Source of the DNA: Pseudomonas sp. IAC-BECa141
GTDB lineage: Bacteria; Pseudomonadota; Gammaproteobacteria; Pseudomonadales; Pseudomonadaceae
NCBI RefSeq assembly: GCF_020544405.1
Contig: NZ_CP065410.1
Span: forward strand, 5,609,501-5,673,500
Reading direction: 5' to 3'
DNA: 64,000 nt
Position 1 is the first letter of the stretch. The number at the start of each line of letters is the position of its first letter. Below, piece after piece: positions 47,891 through 56,421 of this stretch. The notes beneath the pieces are model-generated. The model worked only from the letters and a program-made list of their open reading frames with translations. It was not told where the DNA came from and did no database searches. Made by a program: the position numbers and the translations under genes.

Positions 47891-49306
47891 CTACAACTGC
47901 AGAACGACTTCCACCCCGCCTTCAACGTTGCCGATGCGCAGCGAACCACCGTGCAACTTGACCACCTCTTCGACGAAGTTGAGCCCGAGACCGGTGCTTT
48001 TACGTCCGCTGTCCGGACGGGGCAAAGAGTAGAAGCGCTCGCTCAAGCGGGGTAAGGCATAGTCGGGAATCGGCGTGGTTTCGTTGAACAGTCGAAGCAC
48101 GACCTGCTCGCCAACCCGCTCGGCACTGAAGCGCAGCGAACCGTTTTGCGGCGTGAAATCCAGCGCGTTTTTCAGCAGATTGGCCAGCGCCTGACGCAGC
48201 AGAAACGGCTCGCCGATCAACGCCAGATCCGGCGCGATGGTTTGCTCGATCCGCAGTTGCCGGCCTTCGATACGCGCCATTTGTGCCTGTAGCAACTCAT
48301 TCACCAGCGCCGCCAACGGCACGGCGACGCGCTCCTCAAGGCCCTGCCGCTGCTCGACCTGGGCAAGGTTCAGCAGGCGTTCAATCAACTGCTGCATGCG
48401 GGCACTTTCACTGTCGATATTGCCGACGAAACGCAGGCGCTGATCCGTCGGCATCTCGCCCTGCAACAACTCGGCGGCACCGCGAATCGCCGCCAGCGGG
48501 CTCTTCAATTCATGGGTCAGGGTGTGCACATAGCGTTCGACGTAGGCCTTGCCTTCGAGCTGGGTGCGCATCTGTTCCACGGCGGTCGCCAACTGCTCCA
48601 GCTCGCCACCGCGATAGTGCGGCACCGCCACCCGACGGCCCTCGCTCACCGCCTGGGCGTACACGGTCAAGCGGTGCAGCGCGCGGCTCAGCCACCACGA
48701 CAGCCCGGCACCCAACAGCAGGCCGAGGCCGATCAACCCAGCGCCGTAACCGAGCAAACGCCGTTCCGTGCGATCGACATAGGGTTGCAGTGAACTGTTG
48801 GGTTTGGCCACGGTGACCACACCGATGATCGCGCCGTTGTCGCGGATCGGTGCGCCGACGTGCATCACCGAAGAGTTCGGGTCATTCGGGTCGCTGCGGC
48901 TGGAGCGTGCGCCGTACTCGCCGCGCAGGGTCAGGTAGACGTCGTTCCAGCGCGAGTAGTCCTGACCGACGGCCAGACCACTGGAGTCCAGCACCACAAT
49001 GCCCTTGGCGTCGGTGACGTAGATGCGGTGGTTGACCTGGTTCTTCGCCAGGCCCCAGATTGTCGCCTTCGGTTGGCGCTCACCATAGGCGCGGAGCAAT
49101 TCGGGCCAGCGGTTCTGATTGAGCGTGCCGGCCTTGAAATCGTCCCGCAGGATTTCCGCCATCAGGTTGGCGGTATCGACCAGGGTTTCTTCGGTGGACT
49201 GGCGCACGCCGGGGCGGATTTCTTCCATCACGGTGTTGAGCACGAAATACCCGATCAGGCCGATGAACAGCACGTACACCAGGAAAATCCGCAGCCCCAG
49301 CGACAT
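47891..49306 (-). CDS. creC: Sensor histidine kinase CreC
   Basis: 471 residues: N-terminal membrane helix (IFLVYVLFIGLIGYFVLNTV), periplasmic sensor domain, second helix (~185-205), HAMP, HisKA with phospho-His265 (THELKSPLAAIRG) and HATPase (NLLKNALDFTP). It phosphorylates CreB; in pseudomonads it responds to loss of PBP4 activity or carbon signals. Its start overlaps the creB stop (ATGA). Confidence 0.92.
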   Translation of the reverse strand: MSLGLRIFLVYVLFIGLIGYFVLNTVMEEIRPGVRQSTEETLVDTANLMAEILRDDFKAGTLNQNRWPELLRAYGERQPKATIWGLAKNQVNHRIYVTDAKGIVVLDSSGLAVGQDYSRWNDVYLTLRGEYGARSSRSDPNDPNSSVMHVGAPIRDNGAIIGVVTVAKPNSSLQPYVDRTERRLLGYGAGLIGLGLLLGAGLSWWLSRALHRLTVYAQAVSEGRRVAVPHYRGGELEQLATAVEQMRTQLEGKAYVERYVHTLTHELKSPLAAIRGAAELLQGEMPTDQRLRFVGNIDSESARMQQLIERLLNLAQVEQRQGLEERVAVPLAALVNELLQAQMARIEGRQLRIEQTIAPDLALIGEPFLLRQALANLLKNALDFTPQNGSLRFSAERVGEQVVLRLFNETTPIPDYALPRLSERFYSLPRPDSGRKSTGLGLNFVEEVVKLHGGSLRIGNVEGGVEVVLQL

Positions 49307-49986
49307 CAGCTGTGCCCCGGGCTGTAGCTGTAACCGAGGCCGCGATGGGTCTGGATCGGCTCGGCCTCGGCGCGCACCAGACGCAATTTGGCGCGCACGC
49401 TTTTTATATGGCTGTCGATGCTGCGCTCGTAACCGGCATCCGCCGCCACGCCCAGCGCATCAAGCAGTTGCTCGCGGCTGAACACCCGCTCGGGCTGTTC
49501 GAGCAGGCATTGCAGCAGGCGGAATTCGTGGCGGGTCAGGCTCAGGGGTTGGCCGCGATAGCTGATCTGTACGCGCTCGGGATCGATGCGAAACACTCCC
49601 GACCAGGCATCAGCTGGCGGACGTGGCGCCATGCGTTTGAGAATCGCCCGGACCCGGGCCGCCACTTCACGGGGGCTGAACGGCTTGACCACGTAATCGT
49701 CGGCACCGATCTCCAGCCCCACCACGCGATCGATTTCGGCGTTGCGCGCGCTGAGGAACAGCACCGGCACTTCACTGAAACGACGCAACTGCTTGCAGGT
49801 TTCAAAGCCGCTGATGTCCGGCAGACCGATGTCGAGGATGATCAGATCCGCCGGGGTCTGGCGCTGATGCTCCAGCGCCGCCGCACCCAGATTCAGCCAG
49901 GTCGTGGTGAAGCCCTCGCCCTGCAAGGCAAAAATCAGCGTGTCGGCAATCGCCGCTTCGTCTTCGACAATCAGGATATGAGGCAT
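49306..49986 (-). CDS. creB: Response regulator CreB
   Basis: 226 residues, OmpR/PhoB type: receiver with phospho-acceptor Asp52 (IILDIGLPD) and a C-terminal winged helix (LTRHEFRLLQCLLEQPERVFSR). First gene of creB-creC-creD. It should bind the repeats at 47850-47889. No cre-like repeat was noticed in front of creB itself. Confidence 0.92.
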   Translation of the reverse strand: MPHILIVEDEAAIADTLIFALQGEGFTTTWLNLGAAALEHQRQTPADLIILDIGLPDISGFETCKQLRRFSEVPVLFLSARNAEIDRVVGLEIGADDYVVKPFSPREVAARVRAILKRMAPRPPADAWSGVFRIDPERVQISYRGQPLSLTRHEFRLLQCLLEQPERVFSREQLLDALGVAADAGYERSIDSHIKSVRAKLRLVRAEAEPIQTHRGLGYSYSPGHS

Positions 49987-50055
49987 GGCGTCCGAGCCTG
50001 TGGGTTAAGTGCGCGAACGGTGCCCCAAGCCCGGCGTTACGTCAATGAGACCACC

Positions 50056-50215
50056 AGCGTCGCGTCTCACAAATGCGTTCCTTTTTTGACGAGTGGCTGT
50101 TGTCGTCAGGCAAGGCGCCACGACGAGTCATAGCCCGCTATGGCGAGGAGCGGCAACGCAGCATGACGGCAACAGACACCGTCAAAAAGGAACAGCATTT
50201 GCGAGACACGACGCT
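50056..50215. repeat. 160-bp imperfect palindromic element (MITE-like or large RNA hairpin)
   Basis: Left arm 50056-50108 pairs with right arm 50164-50215. The outer ends are AGCGTCGCGTCTCAC and GCGAGACACGACGCT. The inner arms contain TTCC-T6-GACG and CGTC-A5-GGAA, and the centre carries ATAGC-CC-GCTAT. It lies between divergent-free ends of creB and the protease gene. No transposase and no clear target duplication. Confidence 0.8.
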
Positions 50216-50218
50216 CGA

Positions 50219-50722
50219 TCAGCAATCAGGTTTGTCCGCCGTGAAGCGCCGCGCCGGGTTCACCGCCGCGCCAAACTCACGCAGAGCCTTGGCGCCGATC
50301 AGCAACGGGTAGTTGAAGTTGCTGCGGTCGGTCAGGTTGACCTCCACGGTACGCTTGACGTCGCCCAGGCACAGCTCCAGATCGACCACCGGGCGCTTGG
50401 CCACTTCGGTGCTTTCGCCCTCGTCTTCTTCATCCGAGCGGCTCTTGATCTTGCTGATCCGCGCGACCTTGTGTTCGTACACCTTGTTGCTCGCGTCCTT
50501 GGTGGCCAGGCGGAAACGCACCCAGTCTTCGCCGTCGCGTTTGAACGTCTCGATGTCCTTGGCCGACAGCGAGGCGGTCAGCGCGCCGGTGTCCATCTTG
50601 GCCTTGAGCACTTCACCGCCGATTTCCGGCAGCGCGATGTATTCGTAACGACCGTACAGGGTCGGCTCGGCGGCGAGAACCGGCAGGGCTACGAGGGAAA
50701 GCAATGCAAGGAGGGATTTCAC
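50219..50722 (-). CDS. Exported RimK-type/zinc-protease-like protein (PF05618 type)
   Basis: 167 residues with a signal peptide (MKSLLALLSLVALPVLAA). The body has the retropepsin-like MDTGALTASLSA near residue 43 and PLLIGAKALREFG near 145, the pattern of the 'ATP-dependent zinc protease' family, which is really an aspartic-protease-like fold. Activity is unproven. Start is GTG 50722, with AGGAAG upstream; no ATG is available. Its stop touches the 160-bp palindromic element. Confidence 0.8.
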   Translation of the reverse strand: MKSLLALLSLVALPVLAAEPTLYGRYEYIALPEIGGEVLKAKMDTGALTASLSAKDIETFKRDGEDWVRFRLATKDASNKVYEHKVARISKIKSRSDEEDEGESTEVAKRPVVDLELCLGDVKRTVEVNLTDRSNFNYPLLIGAKALREFGAAVNPARRFTADKPDC

Positions 50723-50782
50723 GTAAGGGGCTTCCTTGGGAAATGGGGGCGTCAGACGCGAGATTTTAGACCGTTGTTTACT

Positions 50783-50860
50783 TGATCGTTCCCACGCTCC
50801 GCGTGGGAATGCATCAGGTGACGCTCCGCGTCACAGGGACGCAGAGCGTGGGGACGATCA
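50783..50860. repeat. Palindromic repeat, GATCGTTCCC family
   Basis: Begins TGATCGTTCCCACGC and ends GCGTGGGGACGATCA, with inner palindromes GTGACGCTCCGCGTCAC. 78 bases. Same family as 31142, 55533 and 56295. Confidence 0.85.
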
Positions 50861-50960
50861 GGCTAACGCGCCAAAGGTGAAACATTCGTCACCGGACGAT
50901 TTGGCCTGCTGGCCGAAGCCACTTATCATGGCGCGCCCATCCGTTTTCCAAGAGTTGCTT

Positions 50961-51848
50961 ATGCGCCGCTTGCTCACCGGCTGTCTCGTCACCCTGCTGC
51001 TGTTGTCCAACACCCTCGTGCTCTTCGGCCCGCTGATGGTGTTCGCCCTGCTCAAGCTGGTCCTGCCGGGGCGCTTTCGCGACTACGCCTCGTGGGCGGT
51101 GATGTGGATCGCCGAAACCTGGGCAGAAATCGACAAGCTGATCTTTCGCCTGTGCATCCCCACCCAATGGGACATTCGCGGCGGCGAAGACCTGCGCAGC
51201 GACACTTCCTACCTGGTGATCAGCAACCATCAGTCCTGGGTCGATATTCCGGCGCTGATCCAGACCCTCAACCGGCGCACGCCGTTCTTCAAGTTCTTCC
51301 TCAAGAAAGAACTGATCTGGGTACCGTTCCTGGGCCTGGCCTGGTGGGCGCTGGATTACCCGTTCATGAAGCGCTACACCAAGGCGTTCCTGGCGAAGAA
51401 CCCGGAGCTGGCCGGCAAGGATCTGGAAATCACCAAGGCTGCGTGCGAGCTGTTCAAGCGCCAGCCGGTGACGGTGGTGAATTATCTGGAAGGCACGCGT
51501 TACACGGCTGCCAAAAGCACTCAGCAGCAGTCACCGTTCAGCCACCTGCTCAAGCCCAAGGCGGGCGGCGTGGCGTTCGTACTGGCGGCGATGGGCGAAC
51601 AGCTGGACGCGATTCTCGATGTGACCGTGGTTTATCCACAGCAGAAGATTCCGGGGTTCTGGGACCTGATCAGCGGCAACGTGCCGCGCGTGATCATCGA
51701 CATCCAGACCCGCGAGCTGGATCCGGCCTTGTGGCAGGGCGATTACGAAAACGATCCGGTGTTTCGCGAGAAGGTCCAGAACTGGGTCAATCAGCTCTGG
51801 ACCCTCAAGGATCAGCGCATCAACGAACTCAAGGACGAGCGCCGCTGA
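50961..51848 (+). CDS. 1-acylglycerol-3-phosphate acyltransferase-like protein (YihG family)
   Basis: 295 residues from ATG 50961, chosen because AAGAG lies 7 bases upstream; ATG 50928 adds 11 residues with a poor site. A hydrophobic N-terminus is followed by the acyltransferase motif NHQSWVD (HX4D) and the later EGTRYT. It is very similar in layout to E. coli YihG, a membrane-bound acyltransferase of phospholipid synthesis; P. fluorescens has several such enzymes. Confidence 0.87.
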   Translation: MRRLLTGCLVTLLLLSNTLVLFGPLMVFALLKLVLPGRFRDYASWAVMWIAETWAEIDKLIFRLCIPTQWDIRGGEDLRSDTSYLVISNHQSWVDIPALIQTLNRRTPFFKFFLKKELIWVPFLGLAWWALDYPFMKRYTKAFLAKNPELAGKDLEITKAACELFKRQPVTVVNYLEGTRYTAAKSTQQQSPFSHLLKPKAGGVAFVLAAMGEQLDAILDVTVVYPQQKIPGFWDLISGNVPRVIIDIQTRELDPALWQGDYENDPVFREKVQNWVNQLWTLKDQRINELKDERR

Positions 51849-51849
51849 G

Positions 51850-52407
51850 TCAACCGTTGGTGCCGGTGCCCCAGATGCTGCCCAGGCTTTGCAGCAACGA
51901 ACCACCGACACCCTGCTGACCAAGGTATTGCAGGAGGATCGGGGCAAACTGGCCGACCATCCCGCTGTCCATGCCCAACGCACCGAAGGCGTTGTTCAGG
52001 TCATTGGTGTCTTTGACGTTGCCCAGCGCATTTTCCAGCCCGGCTGACTTGCCGGACGAGCCGAGCAAGCCGCTCAACGCCGCCAGACTGCCAGCGCCGC
52101 CCGACAATTGGTCGATACCGGGCACTTCCTTGGCCAGTTCGGAATAATCAGTGCTGCTCAATTGGTTCTTCGCCAGGCCCAACATGGCACTGGTGCCACC
52201 CACGGCTTGTTGGGGCGTCAGGTCCAGCGCGCTCAGCGCACTCAACAAGCCAGCGGTTTCCGAGGTCGGCGCTGCGGTTGCAGCCTTGTCCCCGCCCTGC
52301 ATGCCCGATACCACGCCGGCCACGTCGTTCAAACTGAAACCGGCAAACACCGGTCCTGCCGCCAGGGTCAGGAGCGATGCCAGGGCAAAACCGCGTGAAA
52401 TCTTCAT
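51850..52407 (-). CDS. DUF2780 secreted protein
   Basis: 185 residues with a signal peptide (MKISRGFALASLLTLAAGPVFA). Low-complexity Gly/Ala/Ser/Leu helices, including GLLSALSALDLTPQQAVGGT and GLLGSSGKSAGLENALG. The family is DUF2780/VcgC-VcgE-like, of unknown role and found in the envelope of many gammaproteobacteria. GAGG precedes the ATG. It ends 1 base from the convergent acyltransferase gene. Confidence 0.82.
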   Translation of the reverse strand: MKISRGFALASLLTLAAGPVFAGFSLNDVAGVVSGMQGGDKAATAAPTSETAGLLSALSALDLTPQQAVGGTSAMLGLAKNQLSSTDYSELAKEVPGIDQLSGGAGSLAALSGLLGSSGKSAGLENALGNVKDTNDLNNAFGALGMDSGMVGQFAPILLQYLGQQGVGGSLLQSLGSIWGTGTNG

Positions 52408-52729
52408 TCAGACATCCTCTTGTGGCGTGAAGATCGCCCGGATACTGGCGATCAAACTGCCGGTTTGACCGGGTAGGCGGCAGCATGTTCCGGCGTGCAA
52501 CTGGATATTCACATCCTGTTTGTGAAGGAAGCGTGACGCGCTTTCAGCCGAAGGACCGACCCTTTATTTCTCACCTTCATAAAAAGGCGGGCGTTGATGC
52601 CGAAAGGATTTCTTTACCTGTCAGATATGACAGTTACCGAGTCATCGGAACTGGAATACGGTGAAGTGGCATCAATGATTCGGAAACAGCGAGGGTCAGG
52701 CGCCAGCCATTTGAATGGGAGATACGGCG
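52408..52729. other. Intergenic region before the cold-shock genes, with an inverted repeat
   Basis: Low in coding signal and more A+T-rich than the flanks. CTGTCA-GATA-TGACAG at 52618-52633 is a perfect 6-base inverted repeat about 97 bases before the first cold-shock-like gene; it could be an operator. Promoters for DUF2780 (-) and the + strand genes should lie here, but I cannot fix them. Confidence 0.4.
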
Positions 52730-52954
52730 ATGGAAAAGCAATGCGTAGAGCGCAATGAAATACCAGACTCAAAAGTCTCGCCGATCATCTTCTGCATCGA
52801 CCGGGGCCATCCGGACTTCAAACATATCAAAGCGGGGCGAAAGGTCACTTATGACCTTGTGCAAAGTGATAAAGGCCAGTTTTATGCAATCAACATCCGA
52901 CTGGCTCAAGACGAGGACGTAGCCAGACCGGCTCGGTTCTCTAAGCTTTTGTAA
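52730..52954 (+). CDS. Small protein resembling the second half of a cold-shock domain
   Basis: 74 residues from ATG 52730 (GGGAG upstream). The central part IKAGRKVTYDLVQSDKGQFY then AINIRL looks like the last strands of a cold-shock OB fold, but the RNP1 and RNP2 RNA-binding motifs are missing; the first half reads SPIIFCIDRGHPDFKH. It lies 36 bases before a normal csp gene and is probably co-transcribed. Function unknown. Confidence 0.65.
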   Translation: MEKQCVERNEIPDSKVSPIIFCIDRGHPDFKHIKAGRKVTYDLVQSDKGQFYAINIRLAQDEDVARPARFSKLL

Positions 52955-52990
52955 CGCGTCAATCAATCAAACGAAGCGGGAAGCACGAAC

Positions 52991-53206
52991 ATGTCAGATG
53001 AAAGAGTGAAAGGAACCGTCAAATGGTTCAATGATGAAAAAGGGTTCGGATTCATTACCCCACAAGGTGGAGGCGATGACCTTTTTGTCCATTTCAAAGC
53101 GATCCAGAGTGACGGCTTCAAAAGCCTTAAAGAAGGGCAGTCCGTGAGTTTCGTTGCAAGAAAAGGACAGAAGGGAATGCAGGCAGAAGAGGTTCGGCCG
53201 GAATAA
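52991..53206 (+). CDS. Cold-shock-family RNA/DNA-binding protein
   Basis: 71 residues, a complete cold-shock domain with RNP1 (KGFGFIT, 17-23) and RNP2 (LFVHF, 31-35). It acts as an RNA chaperone or anti-terminator. GGGAAG lies before the ATG. Which of the Pseudomonas Csp proteins it is (CapA, CspD-like or others) cannot be decided; the C-terminus [15 protein letters not shown] is typical of the CspA-like branch. Confidence 0.93.
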   Translation: MSDERVKGTVKWFNDEKGFGFITPQGGGDDLFVHFKAIQSDGFKSLKEGQSVSFVARKGQKGMQAEEVRPE

Positions 53207-53234
53207 AACACCCGAAGCTTTTCGTCTTCCAATA

Positions 53235-53264
53235 AAAAACGGCGACCCGAGGTCGCCGTTTTTT
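53235..53264 (+). terminator. Bidirectional terminator between csp and fdhA
   Basis: CGGCGACC-CGA-GGTCGCCG is a perfect 8-bp stem with A6 before and T7 after. It ends csp (+) and fdhA (-). Confidence 0.9.
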
Positions 53265-53278
53265 TATTGCCTCATCGC

Positions 53279-54478
53279 TTACGCCGCACTGAACAACTTG
53301 TGCGGATCAATCACAAACTTCTTCGGCACACCGGCATCGAACTCGCCGTAGCCTTCCGGCGCCTGGTCGAGGCTGATGACCTGCACCCCCACCACTTCGG
53401 CGATGTTGATGCGGTCCCACATGATCGCCTGCATCAGCTGGCGGTTGTACTTCATCACCGGTGTTTGTCCGGTGTGGAAGCTGTGGGATTTGGCCCAGCC
53501 AAGGCCGAAACGAATGCTCAGGCTGCCCATTTTCGCGGCCGCGTCCACAGCGCCCGGATCTTCGGTCACATACAGGCCCGGAATACCGATCTTGCCAGCT
53601 ACGCGCACCACGCCCATCAGCGAGTTGAGTACGGTGGCCGGGGCTTCGGATTTGACGCCGTCGTGACCATGGCCGCGAGCTTCGAAGCCGACGCAGTCCA
53701 CCGCGCAATCCACTTCAGGCTCGCCCAGCAATGCAGCGATCTGTTCGTGCAACGGGGTGTCTTTCGACAGGTCAACAATCTCGAAACCCTGAGCCTTGGC
53801 GTGGGCCAGGCGGATGGTATTGACGTCTCCGACGATCACCACCGCCGCGCCGAGCAAACGGGCGGAGGCGGCTGCGGCCAGACCGACCGGACCTGCACCC
53901 GCGATGTAAACGGTGCTGCCCGGACCAACGCCGGCGGTAACGGCTCCGTGGTAACCGGTCGGCAGAATGTCGGAGAGGCAGGTCAGGTCACGGATTTTCT
54001 CCATGGCCTTGTCGCGGTCCGGCAGTTTCAGCAGGTTGAAGTCGGCGTACGGCACCAGCACGTATTCGGCCTGGCCGCCGGTCCAGTCGCCCATGTCGAC
54101 GTAACCGTAGGCACCGCCGGCGCGGGCCGGGTTGACGGTCAGGCAGACGCCGGTGTGTTGCTCCTTGCAGGAACGGCAGCGCCCGCAAGCCACGTTGAAC
54201 GGAACGGACACCAGGTCGCCGATTTTCAGGTTTTCGACGTCGCTGCCCTTCTCGATCACTTCACCGGTGATCTCGTGCCCCAGCACCAGACCGACCTGGG
54301 CGGTAGTACGGCCGCGCACCATGTGCTGGTCGGAGCCGCAAATATTGGTTGAAACCACACGCAGGATGACGCCGTGCTCGATCTTCCTGCCGCGCGGGTC
54401 CTGCATTTTCGGATAGTCGATTTTCTGTACTTCGACCTTGCCAGCGCCGAGATACACCACACCACGATTGCCAGACAT
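53279..54478 (-). CDS. fdhA: Glutathione-independent formaldehyde dehydrogenase
   Basis: 399 residues, the exact length of P. putida FdhA. A zinc medium-chain dehydrogenase: catalytic zinc Cys47 and His68-Glu69, structural zinc Cys98, 101, 104, 112, and the NAD motif AGAGPVGLAAAASARLLG. It oxidises formaldehyde to formate with tightly bound NAD. It is placed downstream of the sox/purU genes, where sarcosine or betaine breakdown releases formaldehyde. A REP pair separates it from purU. Confidence 0.95.
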   Translation of the reverse strand: MSGNRGVVYLGAGKVEVQKIDYPKMQDPRGRKIEHGVILRVVSTNICGSDQHMVRGRTTAQVGLVLGHEITGEVIEKGSDVENLKIGDLVSVPFNVACGRCRSCKEQHTGVCLTVNPARAGGAYGYVDMGDWTGGQAEYVLVPYADFNLLKLPDRDKAMEKIRDLTCLSDILPTGYHGAVTAGVGPGSTVYIAGAGPVGLAAAASARLLGAAVVIVGDVNTIRLAHAKAQGFEIVDLSKDTPLHEQIAALLGEPEVDCAVDCVGFEARGHGHDGVKSEAPATVLNSLMGVVRVAGKIGIPGLYVTEDPGAVDAAAKMGSLSIRFGLGWAKSHSFHTGQTPVMKYNRQLMQAIMWDRINIAEVVGVQVISLDQAPEGYGEFDAGVPKKFVIDPHKLFSAA

Positions 54479-54581
54479 GCTTTCACCTCGCTGTTGTTTT
54501 TATGGAACCGCGCCGCCCAGGCAGGCAGCGCGTTAAGTGCTCGGGTACAGATGCTGATTCTTGTGTTGCCTGTTATGGCCT

Positions 54582-54648
54582 CATCGCCAGCAAGCTCGCT
54601 CCCACAGGGGTACGCATTCCAATGTGGGAGCGAGCTTGCTCGCGAAAG
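54582..54648. repeat. REP pair (REPIN) between purU and fdhA
   Basis: AGCAAGCTCGCTCCCACAGG near 54590 and TGTGGGAGCGAGCTTGCTCG near 54624 are inverted copies with about 14 bases between. Confidence 0.92.
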
Positions 54649-54652
54649 CGAT

Positions 54653-55509
54653 CTAGAGAACGACCGTGCGATTGGCGTTCAAAAACACCCTCCGCTCAAT
54701 GTGATACCCCACCGCCCGGGCCAGGGTCAGGCCTTCGATATCACGCCCCTTGGCGATCAGGTCTTCGGGGTAATGACTGTGATCCACCGCCTCGACGCCC
54801 TGGGCGATGATCGGCCCCTCGTCCAGGTCGTTGTTGATGTAGTGCGCGGTGGCGCCCACCAGTTTCACGCCCTTGTTGTAGGCCTGGTGATACGGCTTGG
54901 CGCCCTTGAAGCCCGGCAGCAGCGAGTGGTGGATGTTGATCGCCTTGCCATCGAGCTTGCGGCACAGCTCCGGTGACAGCACCTGCATGTAGCGGGCGAG
55001 AATCACCAGTTCAGCGCCGGCGTCCTCGATCACCTGCCACACCTGCCGTTCCTGGGCGGGTTTGTCGTTGGGGTCGAGGGGAAATGGTAGTAGGGAATCT
55101 GGTGCCAGTCGGCCAGCGGCTTGAGGTCCGGGTGGTTGGAGACCACCGCCGCCACATCCATCGACAACTGGCCGATGCGCTGGCGGTAGAGCAAGTCGTT
55201 GAGGCAGTGATCGGCCTTGGAAACCATGATCACCACTTTTGGCCGGTAGTTCGGCGCGGTCAGCTCGAAGATCATGCCGAACGCCTGACCGCGTTCGGCG
55301 AGGCCGGCGCGGAAGGATTGCTCGTCGAAGCCTTCGGGCTGACGGAATTCCACGCGAATGAAGAACCGGCCCGAAAGCCGGTCATCGAACGAGTGGTGCT
55401 CGGTGACGTAACAGCCCTGCTCGAACAGAAAACGCGTCACCGCGTCCACGGTGCCGAGAACGCTGGGGCAGTCGGCGGTCAGAATCCATGTATCCGGGGC
55501 GCGGCTCAT
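54653..55509 (-). pseudogene. purU: Formyltetrahydrofolate deformylase, frameshifted
   Basis: N-terminal ACT domain (WILTADCPSVLGTVDAVTRF) is read from ATG 55509 to about 55080; the formyltransferase domain with INIHHSLLPGFKG and GATAHYINNDLDEGPI is in another frame down to 54653. The switch is at the GGGG run 55078-55081: one more G (five C on the coding strand) would restore HFPLDPNDKPAQERQVWQVIE (given in parts: HFPLDPND and ERQVWQVIE). PurU hydrolyses 10-formyl-THF to formate and THF. All catalytic residues lie after the shift. A sequencing error in a homopolymer is as likely as a true mutation. Confidence 0.88.
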
Positions 55510-55532
55510 CGTTTTCTCCTGGGTCTGGCCTC

Positions 55533-55641
55533 TGATCGTTCCCATGCTCTGCGTGGGAATGCCGCAATGGACGCTCTGCGTCCGTTCTTGGGACGCGGAG
55601 CGTCCCGGGATGCATTCCCACGCAAAGCGTGGGAACGATCA
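55533..55641. repeat. 109-bp palindromic repeat between soxG and purU
   Basis: Starts TGATCGTTCCCATGC and ends GCGTGGGAACGATCA, with nested palindromes around GGACGCTCTGCGTCC and GGGACGCGGAGCGTCCC. Fills almost the whole gap. In frame it encodes a spurious DALRPFLGRGASRDAF peptide seen in many false Pseudomonas ORFs. Confidence 0.88.
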
Positions 55642-56274
55642 TTACGCCTGAACGCTTAGGCCGTATTCGGCAGACGCATCCTGCAACCACAACCACCAGT
55701 AATCCGAGAAGCTGCGACGGATCAGCAGTTCCCAGGTGTCTTCGGCGGTGTGACGAATCATCAGCTGCGACTTGGAGAACACCGTGCCCACGGCCTTGCC
55801 GACCGGGAAGTTGTTCGGGTGCACGTCGTAGCTGGTGGATTTCATCAGCACCTGACGCACGTTCGGGCCGCTCAGTTCAAGTATTTGCTGCCCGCCGCTG
55901 ACGTTGACGATTGCGATGTGCAGATCGCCCAGCGCTTCGCGCAGTTTCTGCTCGGCGGCGAATTCTTCACCGCTCGGCACGATCAGCAGCCACTCATCCG
56001 GCCCCATCCATTGCAGGCTGGTTTCGCCTTTGACGATCACGCTCAGGGCGCCCGGCAATTCGATGCCCAGCGCTTTGTGCACGCCGGCAGCGAACGCGGC
56101 ATCGTGACCGTCGCCACGGATGGTCAGATGGCCGAGGAGTTTCTTCTCGCGCACGGTCACGCCGGCGGTCTTGCGGCCCTTGCCGACCAGGCTCGCGAGG
56201 TCGGCGTGATGCAGCGACGACTCGGCCTTGGCCCCGTTGGTCGGGCGTTGTTGGTAAACGTTGGCTGCGGTCAT
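55642..56274 (-). CDS. soxG: Sarcosine oxidase gamma subunit
   Basis: 210 residues starting MTAANVYQQRPTNG; the usual length for SoxG. Stretches SLQWMGPDEWLLIVPSGEE and LIRRSFSDYWWLWLQDA are conserved in this subunit, a GcvT-like fold fragment of the heterotetramer. Last subunit gene of glyA-soxBDAG. Start 56274 is chosen over 56307, which runs into a repeat. A repeat of 124 bases separates it from soxA. Confidence 0.93.
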   Translation of the reverse strand: MTAANVYQQRPTNGAKAESSLHHADLASLVGKGRKTAGVTVREKKLLGHLTIRGDGHDAAFAAGVHKALGIELPGALSVIVKGETSLQWMGPDEWLLIVPSGEEFAAEQKLREALGDLHIAIVNVSGGQQILELSGPNVRQVLMKSTSYDVHPNNFPVGKAVGTVFSKSQLMIRHTAEDTWELLIRRSFSDYWWLWLQDASAEYGLSVQA

Positions 56275-56294
56275 AAAGCACCTATTCTTTTGTT

Positions 56295-56418
56295 TGATCG
56301 TTCCCACGCTCTGCGTGGGAATGCCGCCATGGACGCTCTGCGTCCGCTCTTGGGACGCGGAGCGTCCCGGGATGCATTCCCACGCAGACGGTTCGACGCC
56401 TCGACGTGGGAACGATCA
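56295..56418. repeat. 124-bp palindromic repeat between soxA and soxG
   Basis: Same family as 55533, starting TGATCGTTCCCACGC and ending CGTGGGAACGATCA. Its right half has about 15 extra bases (near GACGGTTCGACGCCTCGAC), which breaks the symmetry. Confidence 0.88.
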
Positions 56419-56421
56419 GTG

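Noticed and set aside
55530..55660. Peptide of the DALRPFLGRGASRDAF type
   Set aside because: It is a translation of the repeat family and appears wherever the repeat is present; not a gene.
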